From assembly GCF_036013525.1 (NCBI RefSeq), contig NZ_CP107853.1, forward strand, positions 8,990,001 to 9,054,000: a DNA stretch of 64,000 nucleotides, in the 5' to 3' direction. Below are positions 51,834 to 60,416 of this stretch, in pieces. The DNA is from Nonomuraea sp. NBC_00507. GTDB lineage: Bacteria; Actinomycetota; Actinomycetes; Streptosporangiales; Streptosporangiaceae. The notes beneath the pieces are model-generated. The model made no database searches. It was not told where the DNA came from and saw only the letters and a program-made list of their open reading frames with translations. The first letter of the stretch is position 1. Each line of letters starts with the position of its first letter. A program made the translations under genes and the position numbers.

Positions 51834-52763
51834 TTACCTCCTCGCGGCGGCGCGGGCCCTGCGCTCCTCACGGCGCTCGACGAACCTGGCCGCCGTCGCC
51901 TCCATCTTGTCCAGGAACGCGGCCAGCTCCTCGCGTGCCTTGTCGCCCTCGGGGCCCAGGTCGCTCTTGTCGAACACCGACCACTGCCGCAGCACCGGCA
52001 TGAGCACGTCGTCGAGGTGCAGGCGCAGGTCGTAGATGCCCTCGTTCGCGATGATCATGGCCTTGCGGACGAAGCCGTCGATGTTCGAGCCCGGCATCTG
52101 GAAGGTGGTGACGACGTCGGTCACCGCGCGCATGGTCTGGCTCGGGTCCAGCTCGAAGGCCGCCTTGAGCAGGTTGCGGTAGAAGAGCATGTGCAGGTTC
52201 TCGTCGGCGGCGATCCTGGCGAGCAGCCGCTCGCAGCCCTCGTCGCCGGAGGCCCTGCCGGTGTTGCGGTGCGAGATGCGGGTGGCCAGCTCCTGGAAGG
52301 AGACGTACGCCAGCTGCTGCAGCATGGTGCCGTAGTCGGTGATGAAGCCGTTCTCCATGTGCTGCATGCGAGCCCGCTCCAGCGCCACGGGATCGACGGC
52401 GCGGGTGACGGTCAGATAGTCGCGGATGGCGGTGCCGTGCCGGTCCTCCTCCGCCGTCCAGCGGTGCACCCACGTGCCCCACGCGCCGTCACGGCCGAAC
52501 GTGGTGGCGATCTCATGGTGGTAGCTGGGGAGGTTGTCCTCGGTCAGGAGGTTCACGATGAGCGAGATGCGGGCCGCTTCGGGGATCTTCGAGTCGCCCT
52601 CCTGCCACGCCTCGCCCCCGTAGATGCCGTCGAAGTCGCGGCCCTCGCTCCACGGGATGTACTCGTGCGGGAACCACTCCTTGGCCATCTGGTGATGACG
52701 GTCGAGTTCCCCGGCGACCACGGGCTCGAGCTCGTGCAGCAGCTCAGTCTGAGTCATCGCCAT
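51834..52763 (-). CDS. Acyl-ACP desaturase (soluble diiron, DesA-type)
   Basis: The 309-residue ferritin-fold enzyme has diiron ligands in WTAEEDRHGTAIRDYL (EExxH) and IAADENLHMLFYRNLL (ExxH), and the family blocks AKEWFPHEYIPWSEGRDF and EARISLIVNLLTEDNLPSYH-type text. It introduces a double bond into acyl-ACP, as do mycobacterial DesA1/DesA2. AAGGAGAAG lies before ATG 52763. A 12-bp perfect palindrome 20 bases upstream is a likely regulatory site. Confidence 0.93.
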   Translation of the reverse strand: MAMTQTELLHELEPVVAGELDRHHQMAKEWFPHEYIPWSEGRDFDGIYGGEAWQEGDSKIPEAARISLIVNLLTEDNLPSYHHEIATTFGRDGAWGTWVHRWTAEEDRHGTAIRDYLTVTRAVDPVALERARMQHMENGFITDYGTMLQQLAYVSFQELATRISHRNTGRASGDEGCERLLARIAADENLHMLFYRNLLKAAFELDPSQTMRAVTDVVTTFQMPGSNIDGFVRKAMIIANEGIYDLRLHLDDVLMPVLRQWSVFDKSDLGPEGDKAREELAAFLDKMEATAARFVERREERRARAAARR

Positions 52764-52783
52764 AAAGATCTTCTCCTTCAGGT

Positions 52784-52795
52784 TACGGTACCGTA
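52784..52795. promoter_or_regulatory. Palindrome before the desaturase gene
   Basis: TACGGTACCGTA is a perfect 12-bp dyad. It is flanked by GGTTA on the left and by GGTTAGGTTA on the right. Its place upstream of the start suggests an operator for a TetR-like lipid regulator encoded elsewhere. Confidence 0.5.
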
Positions 52796-52826
52796 GGTTA
52801 GGTTACCCGACGGACATGTCGGGCGA

Positions 52827-53231
52827 TTAACGGCATCCGTCCCGATTTAGCAGCCGATCGAGCTTGATGCCCAGATCAAGCATCTCCGAGCGGACGGAGC
52901 CGAACTCGTGGGCGAGCTCCGCCCGTACGGCCGCGAACCCCTCCACCATGTCGAGCCGCAGGTCCCCGTCCTCGTCGCCACTGTCCACCGGCCGCGCGTT
53001 CACCGCCCGCCGCACGCCCTCGACCTCGGTCTGCACGGCGGCGACATCCTCACCCAACTCGGCCCGGGCGGCGGCGAGCTCGGTGCGGAGCTCGGCGACC
53101 TCGGCCTGGAGATGCCTGGTCCGGTCGTCGACCTCACGCAGCAGGTCCCCATACCAGGCCGGCGCACCCGTCTGGAGAACCTCCCCCTGTACGTCCACAG
53201 ACGCCCTACTTTCCTCTGCTTTCGTCACCAT
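52827..53231 (-). CDS. Coiled-coil protein of unknown function
   Basis: The 134-residue protein is mostly heptad-patterned, acidic helix: VDDRTRHLQAEVAELRTELA, then LGEDVAAVQTEVEGVRRAVN and FAAVRAELAHEFGSVRSEML. There is no signal peptide or enzymatic motif. It probably forms a dimeric or trimeric coil. It is divergent from the broken helicase gene across 221 bases. Confidence 0.65.
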   Translation of the reverse strand: MVTKAEESRASVDVQGEVLQTGAPAWYGDLLREVDDRTRHLQAEVAELRTELAAARAELGEDVAAVQTEVEGVRRAVNARPVDSGDEDGDLRLDMVEGFAAVRAELAHEFGSVRSEMLDLGIKLDRLLNRDGCR

Positions 53232-53452
53232 GCGATTGCAACCAGTAGCGATGGTAATCAGCGGCTGACCGCGCCGAGTGCGGTTTTACCCATCAATCGA
53301 CCGGAGCCCCGGCCCGCCCCAGAGGCCGGACACTCGAGCAAATCACCTCGATTCGGACGTCATCGCGGCGATGTCGAGCTGCATGGCCTTCGCCCGGTTA
53401 TTGATCTCCTGGAGCAGGCCCGCGTCATCTGTGGATGAGGAAGGAACGCTTC

Positions 53453-54049
53453 ATGGGCGAGTTGCAGTTTCAGCTCGACCTGCTGGACGAGGTCGCCCAC
53501 CGGCTGGACCTTCGCGAGCCCGACCGGAAGGCCATCGAGTCGGTTGTGCTGCGCACGTCCGACCACTATGACGTGCAGGGCAAGACCGAGCCGTACGAAT
53601 GCATCGTCGACTCAGCAACCGGTGTAGGCAAGACCTACGTGATGGCCGGGCTCATGGAATACTTGGCCGGGGCCGAAGTGCCCGTACGGAACTTCCTACT
53701 GCTCACGCCCGGGCGGACCATCCGCGACAAGTCGATTCGCAACTTCACTCCGGGCAACCCCAAGTCCCTGCGGCCCTTGCTCCGATCCAACCCGGTCGTC
53801 ATCACGGCCGACGACTTCAACACCCAGGCAGCCCGGATCGCGATGGACGACCCGGCACAGACGAAGCTGTACATCTTCACCGTCCAAGCTCTCACCTCCG
53901 CCACCGGCGAAGGACGCGCGACCCATGTGCCCCAGGAGAACCTGGGCATGTCGCTCTTCGACTGCCTCGCCCGACTTGACGACCTGCCGTGGCCAGGCGC
54001 GCTACCCGGTGTGTTGGTGAAGCGGGGCAAACAGGGACCCGCTCTCTGA
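53453..54049 (+). pseudogene. Truncated restriction-type (Res/SF2) helicase
   Basis: AGGAAGGA precedes ATG 53453. The frame gives the N-terminus of a DEAD/DEAH-type III restriction Res-like helicase: LREPDRKAIESVVLRTSDHYD, Walker A DSATGVGKTYVMAGLMEYL and FLLLTPGRTIRDKSIRNF, plus YIFTVQALTSATGEG. Similarity stops at about residue 178 (LARLDDLP), before the expected DExx motif; a 20-residue foreign tail and stop follow. The full protein family is over 800 residues, so this is a 5' fragment. The break coincides with the edge of the IS-derived segment at about 54000. Confidence 0.8.
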
Positions 54050-54345
54050 GCTGCGGGCGCTCGCCAGCACTACCGCCACGGTGGGCTGGACCATCCCATC
54101 CCTGAGCGTCCCCCCAGATGGGAGTCCCGTTGGCGCCCGGCGCGGCGCGGTGGTGCGCTTTACCGCGTGCTCCTCCGACACGGCCGCCACGCGCTCCACG
54201 ACCCGTCGCCGCCACTCCGCCACTGCGGCCCGCCAATGCGCAGGCACCTTGGCCGCGTCGCCGGTCGCCTCGCGCGGTGTCGGCGACCAGTCGGCCGCCG
54301 GCACCTCCAGCTCCACGCTCGCTCGGGCGCCGCAGCGCGGGCACG

Positions 54346-54877
54346 CTAGCTGTATGAGGCCAACACGTTGTCGACGCGGACTGGCACCAGCGACGCTGGC
54401 GGCTGCCCATCGGCAGCTCCGTGGGGCCGGTGATAGTTGTAGTGCAGGTTCCACACTTCGATCGCCGCGCGTCGCTCGTCTTCCGAGGTCCAGGTTCTGG
54501 CGTAGAGGAACTCTTCGGCAAGGATCCGGTTGTAGCGCTCGACTTTGCCGTTGTGTTTCGGGGTGTACGGCGTGATCCGCTGATGCTCGGGAGCCTCCGA
54601 GGGCTGCTGCAAACGCGGCAGCGGTGTAGCAGGGGCCGTTGTCGGTAACTATTCGCTCGATGTGGGTGATGCCATGCGCGGCGAACCACGCTCGCGCTCG
54701 ATTGAGGAAAGCTACGGCGGTGACGGCCTGCTCGTTGGGCAGCGCTTCCGTGTAGGCCAAGCGTGAGTAGCCGTCGATCGCCGAGTGCAGGTAGACATAG
54801 CCCGTCCGTGTACCTCGGGTTTTGGCTCGAGCGCCGCCCTCGAGAACGGGAATGGTGGGCACCGGTGTGCTAGTCAC
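54346..54877 (-). pseudogene. Frameshifted, 5'-truncated IS481-like transposase
   Basis: On the minus strand, 54850-54615 encodes GTRTGYVYLHSAIDGYSRLAY, the catalytic start of an IS481/rve transposase, and IERIVTDNGPCYTAAAFAAAL (second catalytic Asp). The frame then shifts near 54610, and 54612-54346 continues with PEHQRITPYTPKHNGKVERYN and the C-terminus NYHRPHGAADGQPPASL. The N-terminal helix-turn-helix half is absent; the fragment abuts the stop codon of the SDR gene. Frameshift plus truncation make it inactive unless programmed shifting occurs. From 54002 to 54345 the same strand is open with CPRCGARASVELEVP, an unassigned zinc-ribbon-like remnant. Confidence 0.8.
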
Positions 54878-55599
54878 CAGGGCACAGTTCCGGCGTCGTC
54901 GAAGAATCCGCCGGTCGGGCCGTCGTCGGGCAGGGTCGCGAGGTGAATCGCGATGGCCGCGCCCTGTTGTGGTGTGCGGACGCCTTGGAAGCCGTTGAGG
55001 TCGGTGGCGGTGAAGCCGGGGCAGCCGGAGTTGATCAGGATGTTGGTGTCGCTCAGTTCCTTGACGTATTGGATGGTGAGGGCGTTGAGGAAGGTCTTCG
55101 AGGCCAAGTAGGCGGCGGGAACCGGGCCCATGTCGATGCCGGGTGTGGTTTGCAGGGCGAGCGAGCCGACGCTGCTGGACATGTTGACGATCCGTGGTGA
55201 TGCCGAGTCGCGCAGCATCGGCAGCATCGCGTTGGTGACCCGGATGACGCCGATCACGTTGGTTTCCACGACAGCTCGCACGGTCGCGGGCTCGACCGTG
55301 GTCGGTGTCTGCGGCACGCCGCCGGTGATCGCGGCATTGTTGACCAGAACATCGAGCCCTCCGGCATGGCCGGCGATCAGCTCGGCCGCGGCGGCGACAC
55401 TTGCGTCGTCGGTCACGTCGAGCGGCACGCCGAACGCATCGGTCCCGGCCGCGCGCAGCTTGTCGACCGCGGTGTCGCGGCGTTGTTGATCCCTCGCGCC
55501 CACACCGATTCGCCAGCCAAGCGCGCCCAGGCCAGCGGCGATCTCGTATCCGATTCCCTTGTTCGCGCCGGTCACCAGCGCGATCGTCCGTTCACTCAT
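54874..55599 (-). CDS. Short-chain dehydrogenase/reductase
   Basis: The 241-residue protein has the nucleotide-binding loop VTGANKGIGYE (residues 9-19), the NNAAITGG block, a Ser cluster (NMSSSVGS) and the catalytic YLASK (Tyr164, Lys168). These define an NAD(P)H-dependent SDR acting on a carbonyl. The end GGFFDDAGTVPW is the natural C-terminus, so the IS remnant joined just beyond it. It is divergent from the LysR gene across 105 bases, a classic regulator/target layout. Confidence 0.92.
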   Translation of the reverse strand: MSERTIALVTGANKGIGYEIAAGLGALGWRIGVGARDQQRRDTAVDKLRAAGTDAFGVPLDVTDDASVAAAAELIAGHAGGLDVLVNNAAITGGVPQTPTTVEPATVRAVVETNVIGVIRVTNAMLPMLRDSASPRIVNMSSSVGSLALQTTPGIDMGPVPAAYLASKTFLNALTIQYVKELSDTNILINSGCPGFTATDLNGFQGVRTPQQGAAIAIHLATLPDDGPTGGFFDDAGTVPW

Positions 55600-55704
55600 G
55601 CCGTCGATCATGTTGCGGACTCGGGTGGGGCGTCCAAGACCGGTCGGGTGGGCGGCGATACCGCACGGGTATTGATCGTGGCCAGCGCCGAATACGATGA
55701 GCTG

Positions 55705-56544
55705 GTGGAGACGCGGGAGTTGCGATACTTCGTCGCCGTCGCCGAGGAGTTGCACTTCGGGCGGGCGGCACAACGACTCGCGATGGCGCAACCACCACTG
55801 TCGCGGGCGATCCAGCAGCTGGAACGGCGGCTCGGAGTCGTTCTGCTGCACCGCACTGCTCGCGCCATCGCCTTAACCGAGGCCGGGGCGGTGCTGCTGC
55901 GGGAGGCCCGGACCGCGCTCGACGCGGTCGAAGCCGCAGAGCGGCGAACCCGCCGTGCCGCGGACGACCAGCCGGGTGTGGTGCTGGCCGCCAAGGCCGG
56001 AGCGTCCAGGGAACTGTTGTCGAAGCTTCTGGACGCCTACGCCGCTGAACCGGGCTCAGTGGCAGTCGAGGTGATGTTGTGCGGGCCGGGCGAGCCGGAA
56101 AGTCTGCTGCGCACCGGGCGTGCCGACGTTGCTCTGCTCCACCGGCCTTACGACACGACAGCCGGATTCGACACCGAGGATCTGCACACCGAACAGCAGG
56201 TCGTGGTCCTGCCCAAGGGGCATCCCCTCGCCAACCGGGCGCATCTGTCGTTAGTCGAGGTCAACGCCCAGACGGACCTGCCCCTGCCGCGCTGGCCTGG
56301 AGAGGATGGCGGCCATCCGGACGGCCCCGGCCCGCAGGTGCGCGACCATACCCAACTGTTCCAACTGATCGCGCTCGGACTGGCCTGCGCCGTCGTACCC
56401 GAGTCGCTCCGAGACCAGCTACGCGACGACCACGCCATCGTGCCGGTGCCGGACGCACCGGCCGTCACGACCGTCATCGCCTGGCCACCACACAGCAGAT
56501 CCAAAGCCGTCGCCGACCTCGTCCGCACCGCGACACGCCTTTAG
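55705..56544 (+). CDS. LysR-family regulator, divergent from the SDR gene
   Basis: The 279-residue protein has the LysR helix-turn-helix (ELRYFVAVAEELHFGRAAQRL, AQPPLSRAIQQLERRLG) and a ligand-binding domain ending in LVRTATRL. GTG 55705 is the only start close to the family's N-terminus. It most likely senses a substrate or product of the divergent reductase and activates that gene. I did not find a convincing T-N11-A site in the 105-base gap. Confidence 0.92.
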   Translation: METRELRYFVAVAEELHFGRAAQRLAMAQPPLSRAIQQLERRLGVVLLHRTARAIALTEAGAVLLREARTALDAVEAAERRTRRAADDQPGVVLAAKAGASRELLSKLLDAYAAEPGSVAVEVMLCGPGEPESLLRTGRADVALLHRPYDTTAGFDTEDLHTEQQVVVLPKGHPLANRAHLSLVEVNAQTDLPLPRWPGEDGGHPDGPGPQVRDHTQLFQLIALGLACAVVPESLRDQLRDDHAIVPVPDAPAVTTVIAWPPHSRSKAVADLVRTATRL

Positions 56545-56870
56545 CCGATACCCGCTGCACAATCCGAGGTTCTCCCGCTGGTCACAGCAATATCGTCTTC
56601 CGGTCAGCGACTGGCGACAAGTCCGACCGCTCATGCCGGATTGACGAAGTTCAGCCGTGACCACCACCGACGACAACGTCATGGCCAGCAACAGCTAGCA
56701 ACTGCCCGCCCAGTCCCTGCCCCGGCCGCCAGGAGCCGCCGAACCGCTCCTGAACTGGGATCCCGTCGTTGCGGAGCGCCATCGACCTCCCGTGATGTGG
56801 TCAGCAGGGACGGGTGATCTGACCGTCCGGCTGGCTCCCGTTGACAGGCGGGAGTTCGCGTACCTGGGCT
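56545..56870. other. Interval without a recognised gene
   Basis: This stretch separates the LysR gene from the convergent MFS gene. It holds a weak hairpin, CTCCCG to CGGGAG (56836-56855), but no T run and no convincing ORF; the frames present have no ribosome site or recognisable motif. Confidence 0.5.
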
Positions 56871-58178
56871 TCACGGGTTGGACGTGTCCGCTTGGGCTTC
56901 ATGGGCGAGCTGCCGACGATGCGGTGGCGAGCCGGCGGATTCGTCGCTCTGCTGATAGTCGGTGAGGTCGCGCAGGTGCCGGATCGGTGAGGCCAGCAGG
57001 ACCAACGGTATGCAGATGGCTGCGACGACAAAGATCATCAAGGTGACCCGGCCGCTGAGCACCCCGGCGATTACTCCGGCGATCAACCCGCCGATCGGGA
57101 TCGCGCCCCAGGAGACGAAGCGGACCGTGGCCATCACCCGAGGCAGCAGGTCGGGCGGGCTGGCGATCTGCCGGTACGTGCGGGTCACCACACTGAGCAT
57201 CACGACGCCAGCGGCGAATATCACGTTGCCCGCGGCGAAGGCGGCGAAGCCCTGCCAACCGGTGCCGAGGGGAACGACGAGCGCCCCGGCGACCGAGACG
57301 AATCCGGCGACGATCAGGGCGCGGGCGGTGCCGAGCCTGGCCGTGACCTGGTTCGTCAAAGCCGCGCCGATCAGCGTGCCGACGCCGTCCGCCGCTAGCA
57401 GCAGGCCGACGAGGCCGGGCTCGGCGTGCAGCTCGCGTACGAGGTACAGCGCGTAGAGCGCGTGCTGTGCCCCGCAGACCGTGTTGGCCGCGGTGGCGGC
57501 CCACATGCACGGACCCATGACCGGGTGGTGCACGACGAAACGCCAGCCTTCGCGGATCATCGCGCGCACCGGTGGCCAGCGGTCGGGGGCCTCTGCGCGG
57601 CGTTCGGGCAGGGTCCGTAGCAGCAAGGCTGAGACAAGGTAACTGGCCGCGTCGACGAGGAGTGTGGGCACCGCCCCGAGCACCTGGACGATGAGACCGC
57701 CAACCGACGGCCCACCGAGCTGAGTAGTGGCGTGGGTGCCGGACGTCAGACTGTTTCGGGACTGCAACTGCTCCTTGCTCACGATCGACGGCAGGAAGGT
57801 CGAGTTGGCGACGTCGAAGACGACGTTCGCGAAGCTCATCACGAGGGCCACGATCACCAGTTGGGCGACCGTCAGCCGGTCCAGCCACCAGGCCAGCGGG
57901 ATGGAGATGACCGCCACCGCGCGGGCCAGGTCGGCGCCGACCTGAACCCCTCGCATGGGGAGTCGCTGCACCATCACCCCGGCGGGCAGGCCTATCACGA
58001 TCCACGCGACGTAACCGGCGGCGGCGATCAAGCCCATCTCGAACGCGGAGGCGTCGAGCACCGTCAAGGCCGTCAGCGGCAGCGCCACCGCGCCTACCGC
58101 CGAGCCGACCGCGCTGGTCGTGCCAGCCGTCCACCACCGCCAGAAGACGCCCGCCCCTCCTCCACTGTCGATTCCCAT
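56871..58178 (-). CDS. MFS transporter (MFS_3/EntS-like)
   Basis: The 435-residue protein has about 12 hydrophobic segments and typical MFS_3 text: WRWWTAGTTSAVGSAVGAVALP, SFANVVFDVANSTFLPSIVS, and TLPERRAEAPDRWPPVRAMIREGWRFV between the halves. This family includes enterobactin-type exporters and macrolide efflux proteins; the substrate is unknown. ATG 58178 has AGGAG six bases upstream. It is divergent from the HxlR-peroxiredoxin regulator, which probably controls it. Confidence 0.9.
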   Translation of the reverse strand: MGIDSGGGAGVFWRWWTAGTTSAVGSAVGAVALPLTALTVLDASAFEMGLIAAAGYVAWIVIGLPAGVMVQRLPMRGVQVGADLARAVAVISIPLAWWLDRLTVAQLVIVALVMSFANVVFDVANSTFLPSIVSKEQLQSRNSLTSGTHATTQLGGPSVGGLIVQVLGAVPTLLVDAASYLVSALLLRTLPERRAEAPDRWPPVRAMIREGWRFVVHHPVMGPCMWAATAANTVCGAQHALYALYLVRELHAEPGLVGLLLAADGVGTLIGAALTNQVTARLGTARALIVAGFVSVAGALVVPLGTGWQGFAAFAAGNVIFAAGVVMLSVVTRTYRQIASPPDLLPRVMATVRFVSWGAIPIGGLIAGVIAGVLSGRVTLMIFVVAAICIPLVLLASPIRHLRDLTDYQQSDESAGSPPHRRQLAHEAQADTSNP

Positions 58179-58200
58179 CCCAGCTCCTCTCTTCAGGTAA

Positions 58201-58232
58201 GTTCCAGAATGGAACGCACTATACTGGAGTAT
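58201..58232. promoter_or_regulatory. Paired palindromes and -10 of the HxlR-fusion promoter
   Basis: GTTCC-N5-GGAAC (58201-58215) and ATACT-GG-AGTAT (58221-58232) are two dyads in the divergent interval. TATACT (58220-58225) is a good -10 for the plus-strand gene and overlaps the second dyad. With this promoter the transcript would start near GTG 58233, so a leaderless message is possible. Confidence 0.5.
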
Positions 58233-59108
58233 GTGAAGCGCACCGATCTGCCCGACTCCGACTGCGGTATCGCGCAAGCGCTCGGAGTGATCGGCGACTG
58301 GTGGACGTTCCTGGTAGTGCGGGACATCGCGGGCGGCACCACCCGCTTCGACAGCCTTCAGCGCGAGCTCGGCGTCAGCCGTCGAGCTTTGGCCGAACGC
58401 CTGGCCAGGCTCGTCGAACACGGGGTGCTCGAGAGGCGGCCCTATTCCGATCGCCCGCCGCGCTACGACTACGTGCTGACCACGAAGGGTGAAGGCCTGC
58501 TGCCGGCGCTCATCGCCCTGCAGGATTGGGGCGCCAGACATGTGATGGGCGATGGGGCGCTGACCGCGACCAGCGAGGACGGGTCCGCCGAGAGCCGTCG
58601 CGTGCACGAGTTGGTCAACCGGAAAATGCCGGATGTCGTGCTGGAACGACATGACGGCGAGCCGGTCGCGCCCAACGCACCGGACGGCGTCTGGACTGTG
58701 CTCTACTTCTTCCCCGGCGCCTTTGCTCCGGGCACCCAGGGCTACCCGCCCGGCTGGGCCGACATCCCGGGGACGAAGGGTTGCACTTTGGAGGCTCTCA
58801 CCTACGCGTCACGGTGTGCCGACTTCGAGGCGGCAGGTGCCACGATCCGAGGGGTGAGCACCCAGCGACCCGACCAGTTGGCCGCCTTCGTCACGCACGC
58901 GAGGTTGCCCTATCCTCTCCTGTCCGACCAGGACAGCAGACTCGCCGCTGGGCTGCTGCTGCCGACCTTCCGAACGGCCGGCGTCGACCGCTTCAAGCGC
59001 CTCACCCTGTTGCTCGACCCCGACGCGATCATCCGGGCGGTGCAGTTTCCGATCAGCGATCCGGCCGGTTCAGTGGATGAGATGCTCGCCCTCGTCCGCA
59101 GTCAATGA
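58233..59108 (+). CDS. HxlR-family regulator fused to a peroxiredoxin-like domain
   Basis: The 291-residue protein has two domains. Residues 1-105 form an HxlR winged helix with the N-terminal Cys11 (DSDCGIAQALGVIGDWW), the recognition helix LGVSRRALAERLARLVEHGVL and the wing RPPRYDYVLTTKGEGL. Residues about 135-291 are a thioredoxin-fold redoxin: VWTVLYFFPGAFAPG, the peroxidatic-type motif GTKGCTLEALTYASRC (Cys184 and Cys195) and IRGVSTQRPDQLAAFV, with LPYPLLSDQD. HxlR proteins can sense thiol oxidation through the N-terminal Cys; fusion to a peroxiredoxin suggests a regulator that reads peroxide directly. GTG 58233 is preferred because it fits a TATACT leaderless promoter and family starts; ATG 58209 would add eight residues. 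It is divergent from an MFS exporter. Confidence 0.85.
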   Translation: MKRTDLPDSDCGIAQALGVIGDWWTFLVVRDIAGGTTRFDSLQRELGVSRRALAERLARLVEHGVLERRPYSDRPPRYDYVLTTKGEGLLPALIALQDWGARHVMGDGALTATSEDGSAESRRVHELVNRKMPDVVLERHDGEPVAPNAPDGVWTVLYFFPGAFAPGTQGYPPGWADIPGTKGCTLEALTYASRCADFEAAGATIRGVSTQRPDQLAAFVTHARLPYPLLSDQDSRLAAGLLLPTFRTAGVDRFKRLTLLLDPDAIIRAVQFPISDPAGSVDEMLALVRSQ

Positions 59109-59660
59109 CAACGATTTGTGCGCGTTCGTCGCCCATCGCCCGCCTGCTCTTCACCGTCGCTTACGAGATTCTCGGCTCTGCGTTGCCTATCTGGTCCGGA
59201 GAGTCACCCGGCAGGCGCTGAACGGGCTGGGATCGGTGTTTCACCGCCGGGATGAGTACGTCGGGGAATGGCTCTCCGAGCCGCTGCTTCGGGTAACGGT
59301 CGGATCGTTCGACAAACTGCCGCTCATGGGCGCGAGGCCAGGGGGAAATGAACAGGGCTGAGCGGGCGAGAAACTACACCGCTCTGCGGGACGTCACCTG
59401 CGGCGTCAACGGCCTCTTGATCCGTGTGCCTGTCAGCGATATGTTGCAGCGTTCGACAGTGTTCGAATGGCGCGGGAGATCGCTTCGAACGGAATCGAAC
59501 GCCGGACAGCCCGGCGCCGCGGCGGCACGCGGGAACGGGCTCGCTCCGATGCCTCAGATCGGTGAGACGCTCAGCCTCTGGCCATGTGTGGGCCGGCATG
59601 GCGGCCTTTATGTCACATGCCTGTGGTACGCACCCTGCTTCCTTCGCGCCGGCCGGGGTG
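59109..59660. other. Non-coding or decayed interval
   Basis: Open frames exist on both strands (for example plus 59348-59704), but none has a ribosome site, stable start or recognisable motif. Base composition is less biased than in neighbouring genes, which suggests decay. Confidence 0.45.
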
Positions 59661-59771
59661 TCACCTGCTGTGGCGGATCGCCGCCCGTACGGCGGTGTAG
59701 ATGACGACCCAGAGAGCCGCCAAGGGGATGAGGAAGACGAAGATGAGCTCGTATATACCGATGCTAGGCAT
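59661..59771 (-). CDS. Possible 36-residue small membrane protein
   Basis: From ATG 59771 the frame encodes MPSIGIYELIFVFLIPLAAL, then WVVIYTAVRAAIRHSR and a stop: one membrane helix with a basic C-terminal tail. No strong ribosome site precedes it, so expression is uncertain. Longer upstream frame is not hydrophobic and looks unrelated. Confidence 0.4.
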   Translation of the reverse strand: MPSIGIYELIFVFLIPLAALWVVIYTAVRAAIRHSR

Positions 59772-59971
59772 GCCCGCAACATAAGGGGCCGTGATTGAAA
59801 GGCGCTTAACGATCACTTGCCTCGGAGCCGGCACGATCTGCGCCGGCCTGCGGCGCTGCGAAAGCGGAGCCACCGACTCGCGGACCCCGCGGGCCCGGCC
59901 GTCTTGACGTGTGGACTCAGACCGACGACCGCCCGACAGTCCCGGCGAGCGAAACAGGAATTGCCTCATGA

Positions 59972-60370
59972 TCAGTGAGACGACGGCGACGCCATTCGTC
60001 TCATCCAGGCTGAGGCAACGCAGGTCAGGGCCTTCCCGTGCTCAAGCCCAACGAGACAGGACAGTGGCTGTGCACGGATCTGGGACCGGGGCGTGGAGCG
60101 TACTTGCTCCAGCATCTCCTGCGGGCTGCCGAGGCCGGTATGGGCCAAGAAGGTCGGCACCCAGCCACGGGGCGGGGTCAGCTCAAGCACCATCCGGGCC
60201 GGAGGGAGCAGGCCGGCGCGGGCACGACGTCGCCAGGCTCCGAAGCGCACCGGGTAGGTGCGTTCTTGCAGCTGTCACAGCGAGATGCTCAGCTCCCACA
60301 ACGGCGGTGGGGCCTCGGCGACTCTCGTCCGCGCCAGGTCCTCAACCGTGAAGTGGATCCGGTAGACCAC
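59972..60370 (-). pseudogene. Decayed ArsR-type (DUF5937) regulator with an in-frame stop
   Basis: GGGGAGG precedes GTG 60370, and the frame reads YRIHFTVEDLARTRVAEAPP, PLWELSISL, then a TGA at 60277-60275, then QLQERTYPVRFGAWRRR, ARMVLELTPPRGWVPTFL and MLEQVRSTPRSQIRAQPL. This is the N-terminal domain of DUF5937/ArsR regulators, with the order and spacing preserved. The C-terminal winged helix is not found before the frame ends at 59972. The stop plus missing DNA-binding domain mark it as a pseudogene. Its upstream palindrome is intact. Confidence 0.75.
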
Positions 60371-60416
60371 GGTCCTCCCCATGTCGAACAAGCTCTGGGC
60401 GATTCTTCCGGAATGT

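Noticed and set aside
54006..54876. CCGGTGTG-type sequences at the two edges as true IS target duplications
   Set aside because: They match at only 12 of 15 bases and are longer than IS481 target duplications; the IS ends themselves were not recognised.
59348..59704. 118-codon plus-strand ORF
   Set aside because: No motif, no ribosome site and an amino acid composition typical of a chance frame.
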